Source: Faecalicatena sp. Marseille-Q4148 (lineage in GTDB: Bacteria > Bacillota > Clostridia > Lachnospirales > Lachnospiraceae). Taken from it: a DNA stretch of 64,000 nucleotides. A model generated the notes under the pieces. The model saw nothing but the letters and a program-made list of their open reading frames with translations, searched no databases and was not told where the DNA came from. Shown here piece by piece: positions 1 to 10,914 of the stretch (position 1 is the first letter of the stretch; every line of letters begins with the position of its first letter). The stretch is from assembly GCA_018228665.1 (NCBI GenBank), contig CP073692.1:3112046-3176045 (forward strand), in the 5' to 3' direction. The translations under genes were made by a program, and so were the position numbers.

Positions 1-375
1 CTTCCGCAGGCGCTTTTGAATTTTCTGGACCGGCTTTTGACTTCTCAGGAGGGGAGCCTTTTGGAAGACGATTTTGATAAATTGATGAACCTTGTAAGCG
101 GCTATGCTTCTCGACGAGCCATTGCGGCGGCGGAAGTATTGCAGCAGGAATTTCGCAGCTGGAGGACAGGGCAGCAGACAAACCGTTACCGAATGATTGC
201 GGCGTACGGGCTTCTTATAACAGAGATAAAATATGAAGTGACAGGGATTTTTACGAAACCGGATCAGTGGTTTCGTGTCAAGGTCAGTGATTATGAACTT
301 ACGAATCCGATTTTTATTGTAGAGACAAATAAGCTGGCAGAGGAGCTGAAGTTTCCGGGAAAATACAAAATATAA
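1..375 (+). CDS. C-terminal part of an unrecognised protein (5' truncated by window)
   Basis: The reading frame is open from the first base, so only the last 124 residues are visible. The segment is mainly helical and charged near its start (an LLNFLDRLLTSQEG-type stretch), then has a more beta-like end around the FRVKVSDYEL and NPIFIVETNK motifs, and finishes with PGKYKI. There is no signal peptide, membrane span or catalytic motif in this part. An AT-rich stretch of about 130 bases separates it from the next gene, which has its own promoter. I do not recognise the family; upstream sequence is needed for a name. Confidence 0.6.
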   Translation, partial: LPQALLNFLDRLLTSQEGSLLEDDFDKLMNLVSGYASRRAIAAAEVLQQEFRSWRTGQQTNRYRMIAAYGLLITEIKYEVTGIFTKPDQWFRVKVSDYELTNPIFIVETNKLAEELKFPGKYKI

Positions 376-431
376 TGCATAAGAATTATTGTACAGGATA
401 ATATTTTAAAGAAGATTTTACAAAAGAAGAG

Positions 432-460
432 AAACTTTTTCATGTGTGAAGTGATATAAT
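432..460 (+). promoter_or_regulatory. Extended -10 promoter for the FAD oxidoreductase
   Basis: A TATAAT hexamer at 455-460 is preceded by TG one base upstream (TGA-TATAAT). The -35 region is poor, as is usual for extended -10 promoters. It lies about 45 bases before the start codon at 507. Confidence 0.5.
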
Positions 461-506
461 GAAAAGAGTAATATGCATTGAAGTTATGGAAGAGGGGGTA
501 TGACCT

Positions 507-1916
507 ATGACAGAAAAACAGAACTATGACGTAATTATAATAGGGGCAGGTCCATCCGGAATTTTTTGCGCTTATGAACTTATGGAGAAGAAACCGAACC
601 TTCGTATTCTGATGATTGAAAAAGGACGGTCAATTGAAAAGAGAAACTGTCCGAAGCGAAAAACAAAGGTATGTGTGGGATGTAATCCCTGTTCCATTAC
701 AACAGGATTTGCAGGGGCAGGAGCATTTTCAGATGGGAAATTATCGCTTTCTCCGGATGTTGGAGGAAACTTACCGGAGATTCTCGGCTATGAGTACACG
801 GAGGAGCTTCTGAGGGAGGCAGATAAAATCTATCTGAAATTTGGAGCAGATAAAAAGATATATGGCATTGATGATGCAGCGGCGATCGAACGGCTGCGGA
901 CAAAGGCGATCCAGGCGAATTTGAAGCTGATCGAGTGTCCGATCCGTCATCTTGGAACAGAGGAAGGATACAAGATTTATACAAAACTCCAGCATCATTT
1001 GGAAGAAAAAGGAGTTGAGATTCGCTTTCTGACAATGGTGGAGGAACTTTTGACAGAAGAGGGGCGTGTCATTGGTGTACGAACAGATCATGGAGATAGT
1101 TTTTATGCACCGGAAGTCGTGGCAGGTGTCGGACGAGAAGGATCAGAATGGTTTTCCAACACATGCAGGAAGCTCGGGATTGAGACTGAGAATGGAACTG
1201 TTGATGTAGGGGTGCGCGTAGAAGTGCGCGACGAGATTATGAAAGAACTCAACGAGAAGCTTTACGAGGCAAAACTTGTATATTATACGCCGACATTTGA
1301 TGATAAGGTAAGAGTATTTTGTACGAATCCATCGGGCGAAGTGGCGACAGAGTATTATGATGACCATTTGGCTGTTGTCAATGGACATGCGTATAAGTCC
1401 AGCGACCTTAAGACGAATAATACGAATTTTGCCCTGCTTGTTTCAAAGAATTTTACGAAACCGTTCCGTTCACCGATCGAATATGGAAAGCACATTGCAC
1501 AGCTTGGAAATATGCTGTCCGGAGGGAAGATTCTTCTTCAGCGCTATGGAGATTTTAAGCGTGGAAGAAGAACGACGGAGGAACGACTTTTACGAAACAA
1601 TATCGTTCCGACACTCAAAGATGCAGTTCCGGGTGACTTGTCTCTTGTATTTCCGCATCGGATCATGGTGGCCATTGATGAAATGCTTCGTGCGCTTGAT
1701 AAAGTAACGCCGGGAATTGCAAGTGACGAGACACTTCTCTATGGGGTGGAAGTAAAGTTCTATTCGAATAAGGTACTTGTGGATGATTGTTTTCAGACGA
1801 GTCTTCCGGGGCTTCGGGCAATCGGAGACGGGGCATCGGTAACGCGCGGACTGATGCAGGCATCGGCAAATGGGATTGCAGTGGCAAGAGCGGTGATGCA
1901 GATTTTGGACAAATAA
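507..1916 (+). CDS. NAD(P)/FAD-dependent oxidoreductase (COG2509-like)
   Basis: This 469-residue cytoplasmic flavoprotein starts with a Rossmann dinucleotide motif, IIIGAGPSGIFCAYEL (about residues 10-25), and ends with a second FAD-binding signature, LRAIGDGASVTRGLMQA. A cysteine group KVCVGCNPC lies near residue 55, as in the uncharacterised FAD-dependent dehydrogenases found beside cell-wall and core genes in Firmicutes. The start is supported by an AGAGGGGG ribosome site about 10 bases upstream. The substrate is unknown. It precedes glmM but that gene has its own promoter, so co-transcription is optional. Family assignment is fairly secure; the reaction is not. Confidence 0.85.
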   Translation: MTEKQNYDVIIIGAGPSGIFCAYELMEKKPNLRILMIEKGRSIEKRNCPKRKTKVCVGCNPCSITTGFAGAGAFSDGKLSLSPDVGGNLPEILGYEYTEELLREADKIYLKFGADKKIYGIDDAAAIERLRTKAIQANLKLIECPIRHLGTEEGYKIYTKLQHHLEEKGVEIRFLTMVEELLTEEGRVIGVRTDHGDSFYAPEVVAGVGREGSEWFSNTCRKLGIETENGTVDVGVRVEVRDEIMKELNEKLYEAKLVYYTPTFDDKVRVFCTNPSGEVATEYYDDHLAVVNGHAYKSSDLKTNNTNFALLVSKNFTKPFRSPIEYGKHIAQLGNMLSGGKILLQRYGDFKRGRRTTEERLLRNNIVPTLKDAVPGDLSLVFPHRIMVAIDEMLRALDKVTPGIASDETLLYGVEVKFYSNKVLVDDCFQTSLPGLRAIGDGASVTRGLMQASANGIAVARAVMQILDK

Positions 1917-1938
1917 TTACCAAAATTGTTTTTTGAGG

Positions 1939-1966
1939 TTGATTTTTGCGTCAAAAAGCATATAAT
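1939..1966 (+). promoter_or_regulatory. Sigma-A promoter of glmM
   Basis: TTGATT at 1939-1944 and a perfect TATAAT at 1961-1966 are separated by 16 bases, about 65 bases upstream of the glmM start. Confidence 0.6.
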
Positions 1967-2032
1967 AGAAAAAGATAATTGTGCAAAAAAAACGGACAAT
2001 AATTCAAATAGAACATACTGGAGGACAGCATT

Positions 2033-3379
2033 ATGGGGAAATATTTTGGAACAGACGGATTTCGCGGGGAAGCCAACAAAGTACTGACAGTGGAGCATGC
2101 ATTTAAGATTGGACGGTATCTTGGATGGTATTTCGGACAGGATCATAAGGCACAGATCGTAATAGGAAAAGATACACGAAGAAGCAGTTACATGTTTGAA
2201 TATGCATTGGCATCAGGACTGACAGCTTCCGGAGCGGATGCATATCTTCTTCATGTAACGACAACACCGAGCGTATCTTATGTAACACGAACAGAAGACT
2301 TTGACTGCGGCATCATGATTTCTGCAAGCCATAACCCATATTATGATAATGGAATTAAGCTGATTAATGGTCAGGGACAGAAGATTGAAGCAGAGATTGA
2401 AAAGAAGATTGAAGCCTATTTAGATGGGGAGACAGAAGAACTTCCGCTTGCTGTGCGGGGAGAGATCGGAAGAACGGTAGATTATTCCGCAGGCCGTAAT
2501 CGCTATATCGGGCAGCTGATTTCTTTGGCGACAAGATCGTTTAAGGGAAAACGTGTTGGACTTGATTGTGCAAATGGAAGTGCATCAGCCATTGCAAAGA
2601 GTGTTTATGATGCTCTGGGAGCGAAAACTTATGTCATCAGTAATGAGCCGGACGGGATCAATATCAATACGAATTGCGGATCTACCCATATTGAACAGCT
2701 TCAGGCATTTGTGAAAGAAAAAAACTTGGATATCGGATTTGCATTTGACGGAGACGCAGATCGCTGTATTGCGGTGGACGAGAATGGAAATGTTGTGGAT
2801 GGCGATCTGATTCTTTATGTATGCGGTAAATATCTGAAAGAACAGGGAAGGCTGAACCACGATACGGTAGTGACAACAGTTATGTCTAACCTCGGTCTGT
2901 ATAAAGCATTTGATAAGGCAGGAATTGATTATGAGAAGACAAAGGTAGGAGACAAATATGTGTATGAGAATATGTCTCAGAACAACTACTCACTCGGCGG
3001 AGAGCAGTCCGGACATATCATTTTCAGCAAACATGCAACAACAGGAGACGGAATCCTTACTTCACTGATGATCATGGAGGCAGTTCTTGAGAAGAAACAG
3101 AGTCTTGGAAAGCTGACAGAAGAGGTGAAGATTTATCCGCAGCTGCTGAAAAATGTGCGTGTGTCCGATAAGACGGCAGCAAAGACACATCCGGCTGTTG
3201 TAAAAGCAATTGAGGATGTGGAAGAAGCCCTTGGACAGGAAGGACGTATTCTTGTAAGAGAGAGCGGAACAGAACCGCTGCTGCGTGTTATGGTTGAGGC
3301 AGGAACGGATGAACTTTGTGAGAAATATGTACACCAGGTTATTGATGTTATGAAAGAAGAAGGTCTTGTAACAGAATAA
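2033..3379 (+). CDS. glmM: Phosphoglucosamine mutase GlmM
   Basis: GlmM interconverts glucosamine-6-phosphate and glucosamine-1-phosphate, feeding UDP-GlcNAc and peptidoglycan synthesis in the cytosol. At 448 residues it has the usual family length. The phosphoserine loop ISASHNPYYD places the catalytic serine at residue 99, the metal loop DGDADR lies near residue 240, and the phosphate-binding RESGTEPLLRVM loop is near the C terminus. In many Firmicutes glmM follows cdaA and ybbR; here it follows an FAD oxidoreductase instead and has its own sigma-A promoter. A strong terminator follows it, facing the convergent eno gene. Confidence 0.97.
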   Translation: MGKYFGTDGFRGEANKVLTVEHAFKIGRYLGWYFGQDHKAQIVIGKDTRRSSYMFEYALASGLTASGADAYLLHVTTTPSVSYVTRTEDFDCGIMISASHNPYYDNGIKLINGQGQKIEAEIEKKIEAYLDGETEELPLAVRGEIGRTVDYSAGRNRYIGQLISLATRSFKGKRVGLDCANGSASAIAKSVYDALGAKTYVISNEPDGININTNCGSTHIEQLQAFVKEKNLDIGFAFDGDADRCIAVDENGNVVDGDLILYVCGKYLKEQGRLNHDTVVTTVMSNLGLYKAFDKAGIDYEKTKVGDKYVYENMSQNNYSLGGEQSGHIIFSKHATTGDGILTSLMIMEAVLEKKQSLGKLTEEVKIYPQLLKNVRVSDKTAAKTHPAVVKAIEDVEEALGQEGRILVRESGTEPLLRVMVEAGTDELCEKYVHQVIDVMKEEGLVTE

Positions 3380-3421
3380 ATTCCAGATGACTCTTTGCAG
3401 AACGAGAGGAAGTTTTAGAGT

Positions 3422-3457
3422 ATCCGGCAGCTGGCAATAAGCAGCTGCCGGATTTTA
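3422..3457 (+). terminator. Rho-independent terminator after glmM
   Basis: A perfect 12-bp GC-rich stem (ATCCGGCAGCTG at 3422-3433 with its complement at 3442-3453) is followed by TTTTAT on the + strand. It sits between convergent glmM and eno and may also slow eno transcription, though the T-run favours the + strand. Confidence 0.85.
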
Positions 3458-3458
3458 T

Positions 3459-4804
<1,346 letters not shown>

Positions 4805-4812
4805 GTGATTCA

Positions 4813-4840
4813 ATTTTATTGCAGCAAAGAGCTGTCACAA
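4813..4840 (-). promoter_or_regulatory. Sigma-A promoter of eno
   Basis: Reading the - strand, TTGTGA (4840-4835) and TAAAAT (4818-4813) are 16 bases apart. The implied start site near 4806 places the hairpin at the very 5' end of the mRNA. Confidence 0.5.
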
Positions 4841-4856
4841 AAATCCAGTTATAGTT

Positions 4857-6221
4857 TTAAATAAATTTATTATCTGCTGCAGATTTCATGTAGCGATGAA
4901 GAACATAGCCAAAGGCAGCAGGGAGAAGAAGTCCGCGGATAATGCTGGAAATTGAAATACTCCACCAGACGCCGTTTAATCCAAGCGCAGTAGCGGAAAG
5001 CGCTAATGCCATAGGAATTCGAAGCGCAGTAAAAATAATAATGATAAGCGAGGAGAAGATAGATTTTCCAAGTCCCTGGAAAGCTCCGGCAGCAGTCATT
5101 TCAAGACATGCAAATACTTCGGAAACGGCAAGGATTTTCAGATAATCTACTCCAAGCGGCACAACATCTGCTTCATGAATGAAGATATGCATAAGCTGTT
5201 CCGGGAAGACAAAAAGCACAACGCTTGTGAAGGTTCCCCAAAGAAGCATGATTGTCATAGCGGTAAAATAGCCTTTGCGGATACGCTCCTTTTTGCCGGC
5301 ACCGTGATTTTGCGCAATAAAGGAATTGACAGCAGAGCCGAATCCTTCTGCAGTCATCCAGGCAATGCTTTCAATCTGTGCTCCAACTTTCTGTACAGCT
5401 ACGGCGGCTGCTCCATAATCTGCCACGATACGGGCGATGGTCATGGAAATCATAGAAAAGAGCATGCTCTGAAGACCTACCGGAAGACCGAGCTTGACCA
5501 TCTCGATGATATGGGACATTGATGCCGGTTTGAGCAGATGCATATTTGAGAAGAGCAAAGACTCCGAGGAGAGCGCTCTTATGTACATAAAAAATACGAT
5601 GATCTGCGCGAAGACAGTTGCGATCGCAGCTCCGGCAACTCCAAGCTTCGGGAGCGGTCCGACTCCGTAGATCAGCAGGGGATCAAGGATGATATTGATC
5701 ACCAGTCCGACCGTTGTGGAGCGAAAGGTAACAATGCTGCTTCCGAGAGCAGTCATCAGTCCGGTAAAGATCTGATTTAGGAAATTAAAGATAACAAGTC
5801 CGCCGGTAATCATAAGATAGGCTTTTGCGTCTGCAATTACCGCAGGATCATTTAATTTGTAAAAACTGATGAGCGGTCCGGCAAATAAGACACTGATGAT
5901 TCCAAATAGAATACTAAAGAAAATGCCAATCTGCAGATCCCCTTTGGCATATTGAACTGCATGTTCTGTTTCTCCGGCTCCAAGCGCATGAGCGACTTTA
6001 ATCTGCCCGCCAATCTTTGGCACAGTAATTGTGCCGTTAAAAAGCCATGTAAACATACCGGCAGCGCCAACTGCGGCAACTGCACCGCTTCCGATGCCTC
6101 CAATCCAGACCATATCAGTTAGATTGTACGCCATCTGTATAAAAGAGGTGCCCATAATCGGAAATGCAAGTCGGGCGAGAGAAGCAGTAATCGGTCCGTT
6201 TAATAAATCAACTTTTTTCAT
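4857..6221 (-). CDS. MATE family efflux transporter
   Basis: This 454-residue integral membrane protein is made of about twelve hydrophobic segments in two similar halves. It begins with the MATE-typical run ITASLARLAFPIMGTSFIQMAYNLTDMVWIG, of which the LAFPIMG and YNLTDMVWIG pieces are characteristic. MATE proteins export cationic drugs or metabolites by Na+ or H+ antiport. The start has AGAGGA about 9 bases upstream. It is divergent from the YitT gene and has its own promoter on the - strand. The substrate cannot be told from sequence; Lachnospiraceae usually carry many paralogues. Confidence 0.9.
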   Translation of the reverse strand: MKKVDLLNGPITASLARLAFPIMGTSFIQMAYNLTDMVWIGGIGSGAVAAVGAAGMFTWLFNGTITVPKIGGQIKVAHALGAGETEHAVQYAKGDLQIGIFFSILFGIISVLFAGPLISFYKLNDPAVIADAKAYLMITGGLVIFNFLNQIFTGLMTALGSSIVTFRSTTVGLVINIILDPLLIYGVGPLPKLGVAGAAIATVFAQIIVFFMYIRALSSESLLFSNMHLLKPASMSHIIEMVKLGLPVGLQSMLFSMISMTIARIVADYGAAAVAVQKVGAQIESIAWMTAEGFGSAVNSFIAQNHGAGKKERIRKGYFTAMTIMLLWGTFTSVVLFVFPEQLMHIFIHEADVVPLGVDYLKILAVSEVFACLEMTAAGAFQGLGKSIFSSLIIIIFTALRIPMALALSATALGLNGVWWSISISSIIRGLLLPAAFGYVLHRYMKSAADNKFI

Positions 6222-6260
6222 GAGTATATCCTCTCTTCCTTTTTGTAAACACTATGCTAT

Positions 6261-6289
6261 ATTCTACTTCGTTTCAAATATATTTACAA
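6261..6289 (-). promoter_or_regulatory. Sigma-A promoter of the MATE gene
   Basis: On the - strand TTGTAA (6289-6284) and TAGAAT (6266-6261) are separated by 17 bases, about 40 bases before the MATE start codon. Confidence 0.5.
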
Positions 6290-6354
6290 GAAGATTAGAA
6301 GTAATTTGAAGAAAAAGATTAAGATTGCATACAATTATACATGTTTGTAATTCA

Positions 6355-6383
6355 TTGACTTATAAGTGTATAAGGAGTACAAT
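6355..6383 (+). promoter_or_regulatory. Sigma-A promoter of the YitT gene
   Basis: TTGACT at 6355-6360 and TACAAT at 6378-6383 have the optimal 17-base spacing and lie about 65 bases upstream of the start codon. Confidence 0.6.
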
Positions 6384-6448
6384 TTAAAGGAATTTGCAGA
6401 TGGAATATCTGCGGAAAAAATCTATATAGTTACAGGAGAAGAGTAAAC

Positions 6449-7297
6449 ATGGAACTTCGAAGAAAAGTCAAGATTTTTTGGATTTTGACATTTGGAACGC
6501 TGCTGATGGCTGTGGGGGTCTATTTTTTCAAATTTCCGAATAATTTTACATTTGGAGGAATTACAGGTCTTTCGGTAGTGGTTGCAAAAACCGGGATAAT
6601 GAGTGCATCTAACTTTACATTTATTGCCAATATGGTGCTATTGTTACTCGGATTTATTTTTCTTGGTAAAGAGCTTGGAATTATGACAACGTACTGCAGT
6701 GTGCTGCTGTCATTTGCATTGGATGCGCTGGAACGCTACATTCCGATGGACGCACCGTTGACAGATCAGCCAATGATGGAATTACTGTTTGCAGTAGCGG
6801 TGCCGGCTTTGGCGAGTGCGCTTTTATTTAATGTAGGTGCGACAAGCGGAGGAACAGATATTGTTGCTATGATCTTAAAGAAGTATACCAGTGTAGATAT
6901 TGGTCAGGCGCTTATGATCTCGGATGTAGTTGTAACGCTGGCGGCCTTTTTCGTATTTGATGTGAAGACGGGACTGTATTCGCTGCTCGGTCTGTCTATC
7001 CGTTCGTTTATGGTAGACAGTTTTATCGAGAGTTTAAATCTTCACAAGTATTTTACTGTTGTCTGTGACAATCCGCAGCCAATCTGTGATTATATTACGC
7101 ATGAGATTAATCGAAGTGCGACAGTCTGTGAGGCAAAGGGAGCATTTTCCGGAGATAATAAATACATTATTTTTACTGTTATGAATCGTATGGAAGCGGT
7201 GAAGCTTAGAAACTATATTAAGATTCAGGAGCCGCATGCATTTATTCTCATTTCCAATACGAGTCAGATCATTGGAAAAGGGTTCCACAGTGTATAA
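6449..7297 (+). CDS. YitT family membrane protein (DUF161 + DUF2179)
   Basis: The 282-residue protein has about five to six membrane segments in residues 10-180, including the FPNNFTFGGITG and NVGATSGGTDI motifs typical of the YitT family. A soluble C-terminal domain (about residues 195-282) is of the DUF2179 type and ends in ISNTSQIIGKGF. The function of YitT proteins is not established. The start is preceded by AGGAGAAGAG. It stands between divergent MATE and downstream secG, each with its own promoter, so it is probably monocistronic. Confidence 0.85.
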   Translation: MELRRKVKIFWILTFGTLLMAVGVYFFKFPNNFTFGGITGLSVVVAKTGIMSASNFTFIANMVLLLLGFIFLGKELGIMTTYCSVLLSFALDALERYIPMDAPLTDQPMMELLFAVAVPALASALLFNVGATSGGTDIVAMILKKYTSVDIGQALMISDVVVTLAAFFVFDVKTGLYSLLGLSIRSFMVDSFIESLNLHKYFTVVCDNPQPICDYITHEINRSATVCEAKGAFSGDNKYIIFTVMNRMEAVKLRNYIKIQEPHAFILISNTSQIIGKGFHSV

Positions 7298-7304
7298 TTA
7301 AGTC

Positions 7305-7333
7305 TTGCCAGTGGAGAAAAACTATGGTATCAT
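7305..7333 (+). promoter_or_regulatory. Sigma-A promoter of secG
   Basis: TTGCCA at 7305-7310 and TATCAT at 7328-7333 are 17 bases apart, about 35 bases upstream of the secG start. Confidence 0.5.
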
Positions 7334-7368
7334 ATATTGGTGGTTTTACCGTAGGAGGTGTATAGAAT

Positions 7369-7611
7369 ATGGAAATTTTGAAAATTGTATTAACTATTTT
7401 ATTTGTAATAGACTGTATCGCATTGACAATCATCGTGTTACTGCAGGAAGGCAAGTCAGCAGGTCTTGGAACAATTGCCGGAGGAGCAGACACATACTGG
7501 GGACAGAACAAAGGACGCTCTATGGAAGGCGCACTTGTAAAGTCTACAAAGTTTTTGGCAATTTTATTTTTAGTTCTTGCAGCAGTATTGAACTTGAAAG
7601 TATTTGCATAA
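7369..7611 (+). CDS. secG: Preprotein translocase subunit SecG
   Basis: SecG is the small third subunit of the SecYEG protein-conducting channel in the cytoplasmic membrane. The 80-residue protein has the family shape: one hydrophobic helix at residues 4-24, the cytoplasmic loop with the signature LLQEGKSAGLG and GGADTYWGQNKGRS, then a second helix at residues 58-78. The start has a strong GGAGGTG site. Its position directly upstream of rnr and smpB is the classical Firmicutes order. A weak terminator follows it. Confidence 0.95.
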   Translation: MEILKIVLTILFVIDCIALTIIVLLQEGKSAGLGTIAGGADTYWGQNKGRSMEGALVKSTKFLAILFLVLAAVLNLKVFA

Positions 7612-7638
7612 TTGAGAATGGAAACAGATTGATGATGG

Positions 7639-7673
7639 AACACTCTATTTTTAGGAATAGGGTGTTTCTTTGT
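7639..7673 (+). terminator. Weak terminator after secG
   Basis: An 11-bp stem (7639-7649 with 7656-7666, one G-U pair) is followed by TTCTTTGTAT. It probably lets some transcription continue into rnr. Confidence 0.5.
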
Positions 7674-7676
7674 ATA

Positions 7677-7704
7677 TTGTATTAGAATACTTTTGCGGTA
7701 TCAT
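7677..7704 (+). promoter_or_regulatory. Promoter of rnr
   Basis: TTGTAT at 7677-7682 and TATCAT at 7699-7704 with a 16-base spacer lie about 45 bases upstream of rnr. Confidence 0.4.
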
Positions 7705-7748
7705 TTTGAAAATGAGATGCAAAGGTACACGGAGAAAGGAAGTGAAGT

Positions 7749-9911
7749 ATGAAAAATACATTTGAAAAACGTAAAAAGCTGATTTACGATTTTATTTGTG
7801 ATGAGTTTTATGTGCCGATGAAGTTTAAGGAGATTGCCATGCTCCTGCAGGTTCCGAAAGAGGCAAGGGGAGATCTGAAAGAGGTGCTGGAAAGTCTGGA
7901 GACCGAAGGAAAGATCCATGTGACGCAGACCGGAAAGTATATGAAAGGAGAGGCGAATAAGCTGATCGGGTATTTTCAGGCCAATGCAAGAGGATTCGGA
8001 TTTGTGACGATCGAAAATGAGGAAGAAGATATTTTCATCGGAGAAGATGACCTGGGAGGCGCTTTTGACGGAGACCGTGTGGAGGTTGTCATTATAAAAA
8101 AGCCGGATGGAAAGCGCAAAGAAGGAAAGATCGTGAAGATACTGGAGCGCGGAGTAACGAAAGTTGTGGGGTATTTCCAGCGCAGCAAGAATTTTGGTTT
8201 TGTACTTCCGGATAATCAGAAGTTCCAGAAAGACATTTTTATTCCGCTGGAGCGGTCTAAGGGCGCGGTGACAGGGCATAAGGTTGTGGCAGAGATTACA
8301 TCTTACGGTTCAAAAGATAAGAAACCGGAAGGAAAGATCGTGGAGATTTTGGGACATGTCAATGATCCGGGAGTGGATATTATGTCGATTATCAGAACCT
8401 ACGATCTGCCAACAGAATTTCCGGAAAAGGTGCTGAACCAGGCAGAGCGTGTTTCATCTCCTGTCAGCACGCAGGATATGGCGGGCAGGATGGATCTTCG
8501 GCAGTGGCAGATGGTTACGATCGACGGCGAAGATGCCAAAGATCTGGACGATGCAATTTCGATTGAGGAAGACGGAGACAGATATCGTCTTGGCGTTCAT
8601 ATTGCAGATGTGACAAATTATGTGCAGGAGAACAGTGCGCTTGACTGGGAAGCGCTGAAACGCGGAACAAGTGTGTATCTGGCAGACCGGGTGATTCCGA
8701 TGCTGCCGCACATACTGTCCAATGGCATCTGCTCTCTCAATGCAGGAGAAGACCGATTGGCTCTGAGCTGTATTATGTGGATTGACCGGAAAGGAAATGT
8801 AACGGATCATAAGATCGCGGAGACAGTGATACGGGTAGATGAACGTATGTCTTACACAAGTGTTAAGAAGATACTGGAAGAGCAGGATGAGGCAGAATGT
8901 GAACGATACCGGGAACTGATTCCGATGTTTGAAAGGATGCGTGATTTGGCTTCGATTCTGAGAGCAAAGCGAAAGAAGAGAGGTTCCATTGATTTTGATT
9001 TTCCGGAAACGAAAATGATTTTAGATGAAAATGGAGTTCCGTTGGAATTGCGGCCTTATGACAGAAATGTGGCGACAAAGATTATCGAAGACTTTATGCT
9101 GATTGCCAATGAGACGGTGGCAGAAGATTTCTTCTGGCAGGAAATTCCTTTTGTTTATCGTACCCACGATGTGCCGGATGAAGATAAGATTAAGAAGTTT
9201 GCTACATTTGTTAATAATTTCGGACACTCTCTGCATATTTCTAATAAAGAGGTTCACCCAAAAGAAATTCAGAAACTGCTTGCAAAGGCAGAGGGAACAC
9301 CGGAAGAAGATCTGATTAGCCGGCTGGCGCTTCGTTCAATGAAGCGGGCAAGATATACGCCGGAAAATACAGGACATTTCGGATTGGCAGCGTCCTATTA
9401 CTGTCATTTTACATCTCCGATCAGAAGGTATCCGGATCTTCAGATCCATCGGATTATCAAAGAAACGCTGCGGGGACGGATGGATACAAAAAGACAGGAG
9501 CATTATGAAAGTATTCTGCCGGAAGTGACACAAAAATGCAGCGAGCTTGAGCGAAGAGCTGACGAGGCAGAGCGAGAGACTGTAAAGCTGAAAAAAGTTG
9601 AATATATGAAACAGCATGTGGGAGAAGTCTTTGAAGGCGTTATTTCAGGTGTCACAAAATGGGGGCTGTATGTGGAACTTGACAATACAGTGGAAGGTCT
9701 TGTGCATGTAGTCAATATGACAGATGATCATTACGATTACCGGGAAGACACCTACGAGATGGTTGGAGAGCATCTGAAAAAGGCATATCGTCTTGGAGAG
9801 ACTGTGAAGGTTCAGGTACTTGGAACGGATGATCTTGCAAGAACAATTGATTTTAAAATAGTGGAGGAACAGCATGGCAAAAGGACAGGGGACGAAGCTG
9901 ATCGCAAATAA
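7749..9911 (+). CDS. rnr: Ribonuclease R
   Basis: RNase R is a processive 3'-5' exoribonuclease that degrades structured RNA and works with trans-translation on defective mRNA. The 720-residue protein has an N-terminal winged helix (about 1-65), cold-shock-type OB folds (about 70-220), the RNB catalytic domain with [13 protein letters not shown] (metal-binding aspartates, near residue 260) and the [13 protein letters not shown] motif, and a C-terminal S1 domain ([18 protein letters not shown], about 630-700). The start has an AAAGGAAGTG site. The gene overlaps smpB by 38 bp, so translation of the two is coupled. Confidence 0.97.
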   Translation: MKNTFEKRKKLIYDFICDEFYVPMKFKEIAMLLQVPKEARGDLKEVLESLETEGKIHVTQTGKYMKGEANKLIGYFQANARGFGFVTIENEEEDIFIGEDDLGGAFDGDRVEVVIIKKPDGKRKEGKIVKILERGVTKVVGYFQRSKNFGFVLPDNQKFQKDIFIPLERSKGAVTGHKVVAEITSYGSKDKKPEGKIVEILGHVNDPGVDIMSIIRTYDLPTEFPEKVLNQAERVSSPVSTQDMAGRMDLRQWQMVTIDGEDAKDLDDAISIEEDGDRYRLGVHIADVTNYVQENSALDWEALKRGTSVYLADRVIPMLPHILSNGICSLNAGEDRLALSCIMWIDRKGNVTDHKIAETVIRVDERMSYTSVKKILEEQDEAECERYRELIPMFERMRDLASILRAKRKKRGSIDFDFPETKMILDENGVPLELRPYDRNVATKIIEDFMLIANETVAEDFFWQEIPFVYRTHDVPDEDKIKKFATFVNNFGHSLHISNKEVHPKEIQKLLAKAEGTPEEDLISRLALRSMKRARYTPENTGHFGLAASYYCHFTSPIRRYPDLQIHRIIKETLRGRMDTKRQEHYESILPEVTQKCSELERRADEAERETVKLKKVEYMKQHVGEVFEGVISGVTKWGLYVELDNTVEGLVHVVNMTDDHYDYREDTYEMVGEHLKKAYRLGETVKVQVLGTDDLARTIDFKIVEEQHGKRTGDEADRK

Positions 9912-10344
9912 TAAAAAGGCGTATCACGATTATTTTATTTTGGACACATATGAAGCAGGAATCGCGCTCCACGGTACGGAAGTGAAATCACTCCGCATGG
10001 GGCAGTGCAGCATTAAAGAAGCTTTCATTCGGATTGAGAATGGGGAAATGTTTATCTACGGTATGCATATCAGTCCTTATGAGAAGGGAAATATTTTCAA
10101 TAAAGATCCGCTGCGGACGAGAAAACTGCTCCTTCATAAAAATGAGATTCTGAAAATGCTTGGCAAAATGAAGGAGAAAGGAATTGCCGTGATTCCGCTG
10201 AAAGTATATTTAAAGGGAAGTCTTGTAAAAGTGGAGATCGGTCTTGCACGCGGTAAGAAACTTTATGATAAGCGGGATGATATTGCGAAGAAAGACCAGA
10301 AGCGAGAAGCAGAACGAGAATTCAAAGTGCGTAATTTTGGTTAA
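9874..10344 (+). CDS. smpB: SsrA-binding protein SmpB
   Basis: SmpB binds tmRNA and delivers it to stalled ribosomes. The 156-residue protein matches family length and shows the conserved [10 protein letters not shown] start, [13 protein letters not shown], and the basic C-terminal tail [23 protein letters not shown] that enters the mRNA channel. Its GTGGAGGAAC ribosome site lies inside the end of rnr. tmRNA itself is encoded 60 bases downstream, so three parts of the rescue pathway are adjacent. Confidence 0.98.
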   Translation: MAKGQGTKLIANNKKAYHDYFILDTYEAGIALHGTEVKSLRMGQCSIKEAFIRIENGEMFIYGMHISPYEKGNIFNKDPLRTRKLLLHKNEILKMLGKMKEKGIAVIPLKVYLKGSLVKVEIGLARGKKLYDKRDDIAKKDQKREAEREFKVRNFG

Positions 10345-10351
10345 AATTTAC

Positions 10352-10380
10352 TTGTTATTTTAATTGGAATCGGATATACT
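10352..10380 (+). promoter_or_regulatory. Sigma-A promoter of ssrA
   Basis: TTGTTA at 10352-10357 and TATACT at 10375-10380 have a 17-base spacer. The mature tmRNA would start about 25 bases downstream, so a short 5' leader is removed. Confidence 0.55.
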
Positions 10381-10405
10381 ATATATGTATGTACTCTGCG
10401 TACCA

Positions 10406-10758
10406 GGGCTTGTACTGGTTTCGACGGGGGTTTAGAAGTTGGAGTAGCCATCCGCAGTGCGGAACTGCGTTGTCATCCGCAAACTTTAAAATTAAACGCA
10501 GAAGATAATTTAGCGTACGCTGCCTAATTGCGGCAGCAGTCGGCCTTAAGTCACTCACCGCTTAAGTTACCGGCTTCATCCAGGTGGGGCACTCTGCTGC
10601 CAAAGCTTTGCGGCGGCAGAAGATTTTATGAAGCTACTGAAGTGAACAGCCTGTCGCTGGGCGGTTTATGGAGGGAATGAAAGTATAGCGACTGTGATTG
10701 GAAGAAGCTGCAATGGAAGAGCTTTCGGACAGGGGTTCGATTCCCCTCAGGTCCATTG
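10406..10758 (+). ncRNA. ssrA: tmRNA (ssrA)
   Basis: The 5' end GGGCTTGTACTGGTTTCGACGGGG and the 3' T-arm GGGGTTCGATTCCCC with CAGGTCC form the tRNA-like half: the first seven bases pair with the acceptor strand near 10748-10754. The tag reading frame ends in NAEDNLAYAA followed by TAA at about 10526-10528; residues upstream are probably KL, but the resume codon is not certain by eye. CCA is not encoded after the discriminator. Pseudoknot stems are visible, for instance the TGCCTAATTGCGGCAGCAG region. It has its own promoter and terminator. Confidence 0.97.
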
Positions 10759-10792
10759 ATAAGATTCTGGGACATCCGGGATTTTGGGCAAG

Positions 10793-10824
10793 AAAAAAGT
10801 GCTGTCGATACAGCGCTTTTTTTG
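10793..10824 (+). terminator. Terminator of ssrA
   Basis: AGTGCTGT and ACAGCGCT form an 8-bp stem around CGAT, flanked by an A-run on the left and TTTTTTT on the right. Confidence 0.85.
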
Positions 10825-10866
10825 TATAGTTGAAATGTCTGGAAACGGCAATAGATTTTAGAATAC

Positions 10867-10914
10867 AAAATCCCCCGAAAGGTTGTCATTGTGACCTGCC
10901 TTCCGGGGGTTTTG
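10867..10914. terminator. Second hairpin, bidirectional terminator shape
   Basis: A GC-rich stem (TCCCCCGAAAGG and CCTTCCGGGGG) is flanked by AAAA on the left and TTTTG on the right, so it could terminate on either strand. It backs up the ssrA terminator. Confidence 0.7.
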